The notes below the pieces were generated by a model, which saw only the letters and a list, made by a program, of their open reading frames with translations, did not search any database and was not told the DNA's origin. This document shows, piece after piece, positions 5,689 to 6,231 of a stretch of DNA of 6,231 bases (its first letter is position 1; every line of letters starts with the position of its first letter). Source of the DNA: Clostridiaceae bacterium UBA5444. Its GTDB lineage: Bacteria > Bacillota > Clostridia > Clostridiales > Oxobacteraceae. The translations under genes and the position numbers were made by a program. The DNA lies in the NCBI GenBank assembly GCA_002426575.1, contig DIRE01000050.1, positions 3,572-9,802 on the forward strand, read 5' to 3'.

Positions 5689-6078
5689 ATGGTAACTAGG
5701 AAGATAGTAAAAATAGATGAAGATAAATGTACGGGATGTGGACTTTGTGTTAGTCCTTGTGCAGAAGGCGCAATAGAGATAGTAAATGGCAAGGCAAAAG
5801 TAATAAAGGAAGAATTATGCGATGGAGCAGGTTTTTGCTTGGGAACATGCCCAACTGGGGCTCTTACAATAGAGGAAAGAGAAGCTGAAAAGTTTAGTGA
5901 AGAAGCAGTTAACAAACATACAGAAGATATGAAGGGAAATAAGAGTTACCAAGACATAACTATAAGATGTTCAGAATGTGGCAGAAGTGAATACGAATCT
6001 GCAGTGTTTGCAGTAAGACTAAAAGGCCAAAGCACTTGGATTTGCGCAAAATGCCTCCCAAGGCTTATCCACGGATAA
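5689..6078 (+). CDS. Ferredoxin-like iron-sulfur protein with a C-terminal CxxC/CxxC ribbon
   Basis: A 129-residue cytoplasmic electron carrier or redox adaptor. Residues 1-65 are a two-motif bacterial ferredoxin fold: the first motif CTGCGLCVSPC (Cys14, 17, 20, 24) is complete. The second, CDGAGFCLGTCP (Cys44, Cys50, Cys54), has Ala47 where the second cysteine should be. By the usual crossed ligation, one [4Fe-4S] cluster (Cys14, 17, 20, 54) is secure, and the other site has three cysteines, fitting a [3Fe-4S] cluster, a cluster with a non-cysteine ligand, or none. After an acidic linker (about 66-88), residues 91-129 carry Cys94/Cys97 and Cys119/Cys122, a zinc-ribbon or rubredoxin-like knuckle pair. 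A GGAGGG site at 5678-5683 is 5 nt before the ATG. It appears monocistronic, behind a Crp/Fnr-type palindrome. Short proteins with the CDGxGxC variant occur in anaerobes, so the missing cysteine looks like a family trait, not a mutation. The partner is unknown. Confidence 0.85.
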   Translation: MVTRKIVKIDEDKCTGCGLCVSPCAEGAIEIVNGKAKVIKEELCDGAGFCLGTCPTGALTIEEREAEKFSEEAVNKHTEDMKGNKSYQDITIRCSECGRSEYESAVFAVRLKGQSTWICAKCLPRLIHG

Positions 6079-6098
6079 ACTATAGTTATGTTACGTTC

Positions 6099-6112
6099 TA
6101 AGTAACTGTTGG
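6099..6112. repeat. 14-bp sequence inverted relative to positions 2-15
   Basis: TAAGTAACTGTTGG at 6099-6112 is the exact reverse complement of positions 2-15 at the other end of the window, 6.1 kb apart. The copies do not extend beyond 14 bp. This may be chance in AT-rich sequence, or two members of a short dispersed repeat. Confidence 0.4.
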
Positions 6113-6125
6113 CTTTTAAACCGGA

Positions 6126-6231
6126 TATGTTGAATTGACTTTTTGCTGCTCCAAAATGCCTATTTTTCTCTAAATAAGTAAAGTCGACAAAAATAGGCAT
6201 TTAAGTCGCTGCAAAAAGTAAATTCAACATA
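6126..6231. repeat. Long imperfect palindrome (MITE-like or hairpin element), cut by the window end
   Basis: Outer arms 6126-6146 and 6211-6231 match at 20 of 21 positions. Inner arms 6154-6167 and 6189-6202 match at 14 of 14. Between outer and inner arms the two sides differ by short internal loops (7 and 8 nt), and the apical loop is about 21 nt. The right side ends exactly at the last base of the window, so the pairing may go on and target-site duplications cannot be examined. There is no T-run visible and no coding capacity. The pattern fits a small non-autonomous palindromic repeat; a structured RNA 3' end after the ferredoxin gene is the alternative. Confidence 0.6.

Noticed and set aside
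5643..5915. Open frame on the - strand across the ferredoxin start.
   Set aside because: It lies antisense to a clear iron-sulfur protein; its serine/leucine-rich product looks like a reverse-strand shadow.
5946..6200. Open frame on the - strand running from the large palindrome into the ferredoxin end.
   Set aside because: It mixes repeat sequence with the antisense of a conserved gene, and the product resembles nothing I know.

Overview
This is an AT-rich window that looks chromosomal and comes from a low-GC Gram-positive anaerobe, most likely a clostridium. The grounds are A/T-ending codons, strong GGAGG-type ribosome sites, a TTG start, a class II fructose-bisphosphate aldolase, a LarA-type nickel racemase, a clostridial ferredoxin and the DUF421/DUF4363 pair often seen in Clostridia. 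No rRNA, tRNA, CRISPR array, transposase gene or phage gene is visible.

Layout, left to right. (1) 50-2547, + strand: a LarA-family nickel-pincer racemase/epimerase, a ROK-family sugar kinase behind its own good promoter, and a 63-residue zinc-ribbon-like protein. (2) 2544-2617: two tandem hairpins; the second is a strong, probably bidirectional terminator shared with the convergent aldolase. (3) 2646-3575, - strand: class II aldolase (fba). Its upstream region holds a recognisable promoter and, just past the predicted transcript start, a sequence fitting most of the CggR operator consensus. (4) 3862-4362, + strand: a single-domain flavodoxin whose terminator stem runs into the 3' end of the next, convergent gene. 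(5) 4425-5501, - strand: a two-gene operon, DUF421 (YetF-like) membrane protein then DUF4363 membrane-anchored protein. (6) 5556-5607: a 52-bp near-perfect palindrome with a Crp/Fnr-type core in the divergent gap. (7) 5689-6078, + strand: a ferredoxin with an incomplete second cluster motif and an added C-terminal CxxC/CxxC ribbon. (8) 6126-6231: a large imperfect palindrome running to the window edge.

The genes form several short transcription units rather than one pathway. Central sugar metabolism (ROK kinase, aldolase), 2-hydroxy-acid metabolism (LarA-like) and low-potential electron carriers (flavodoxin, ferredoxin) fit a fermentative anaerobe. I see no clear new multi-gene system. The most interesting content is regulatory and structural: the CggR-like site at fba, the Crp/Fnr palindrome before the ferredoxin, the terminal hairpin element and the unusual ferredoxin architecture.
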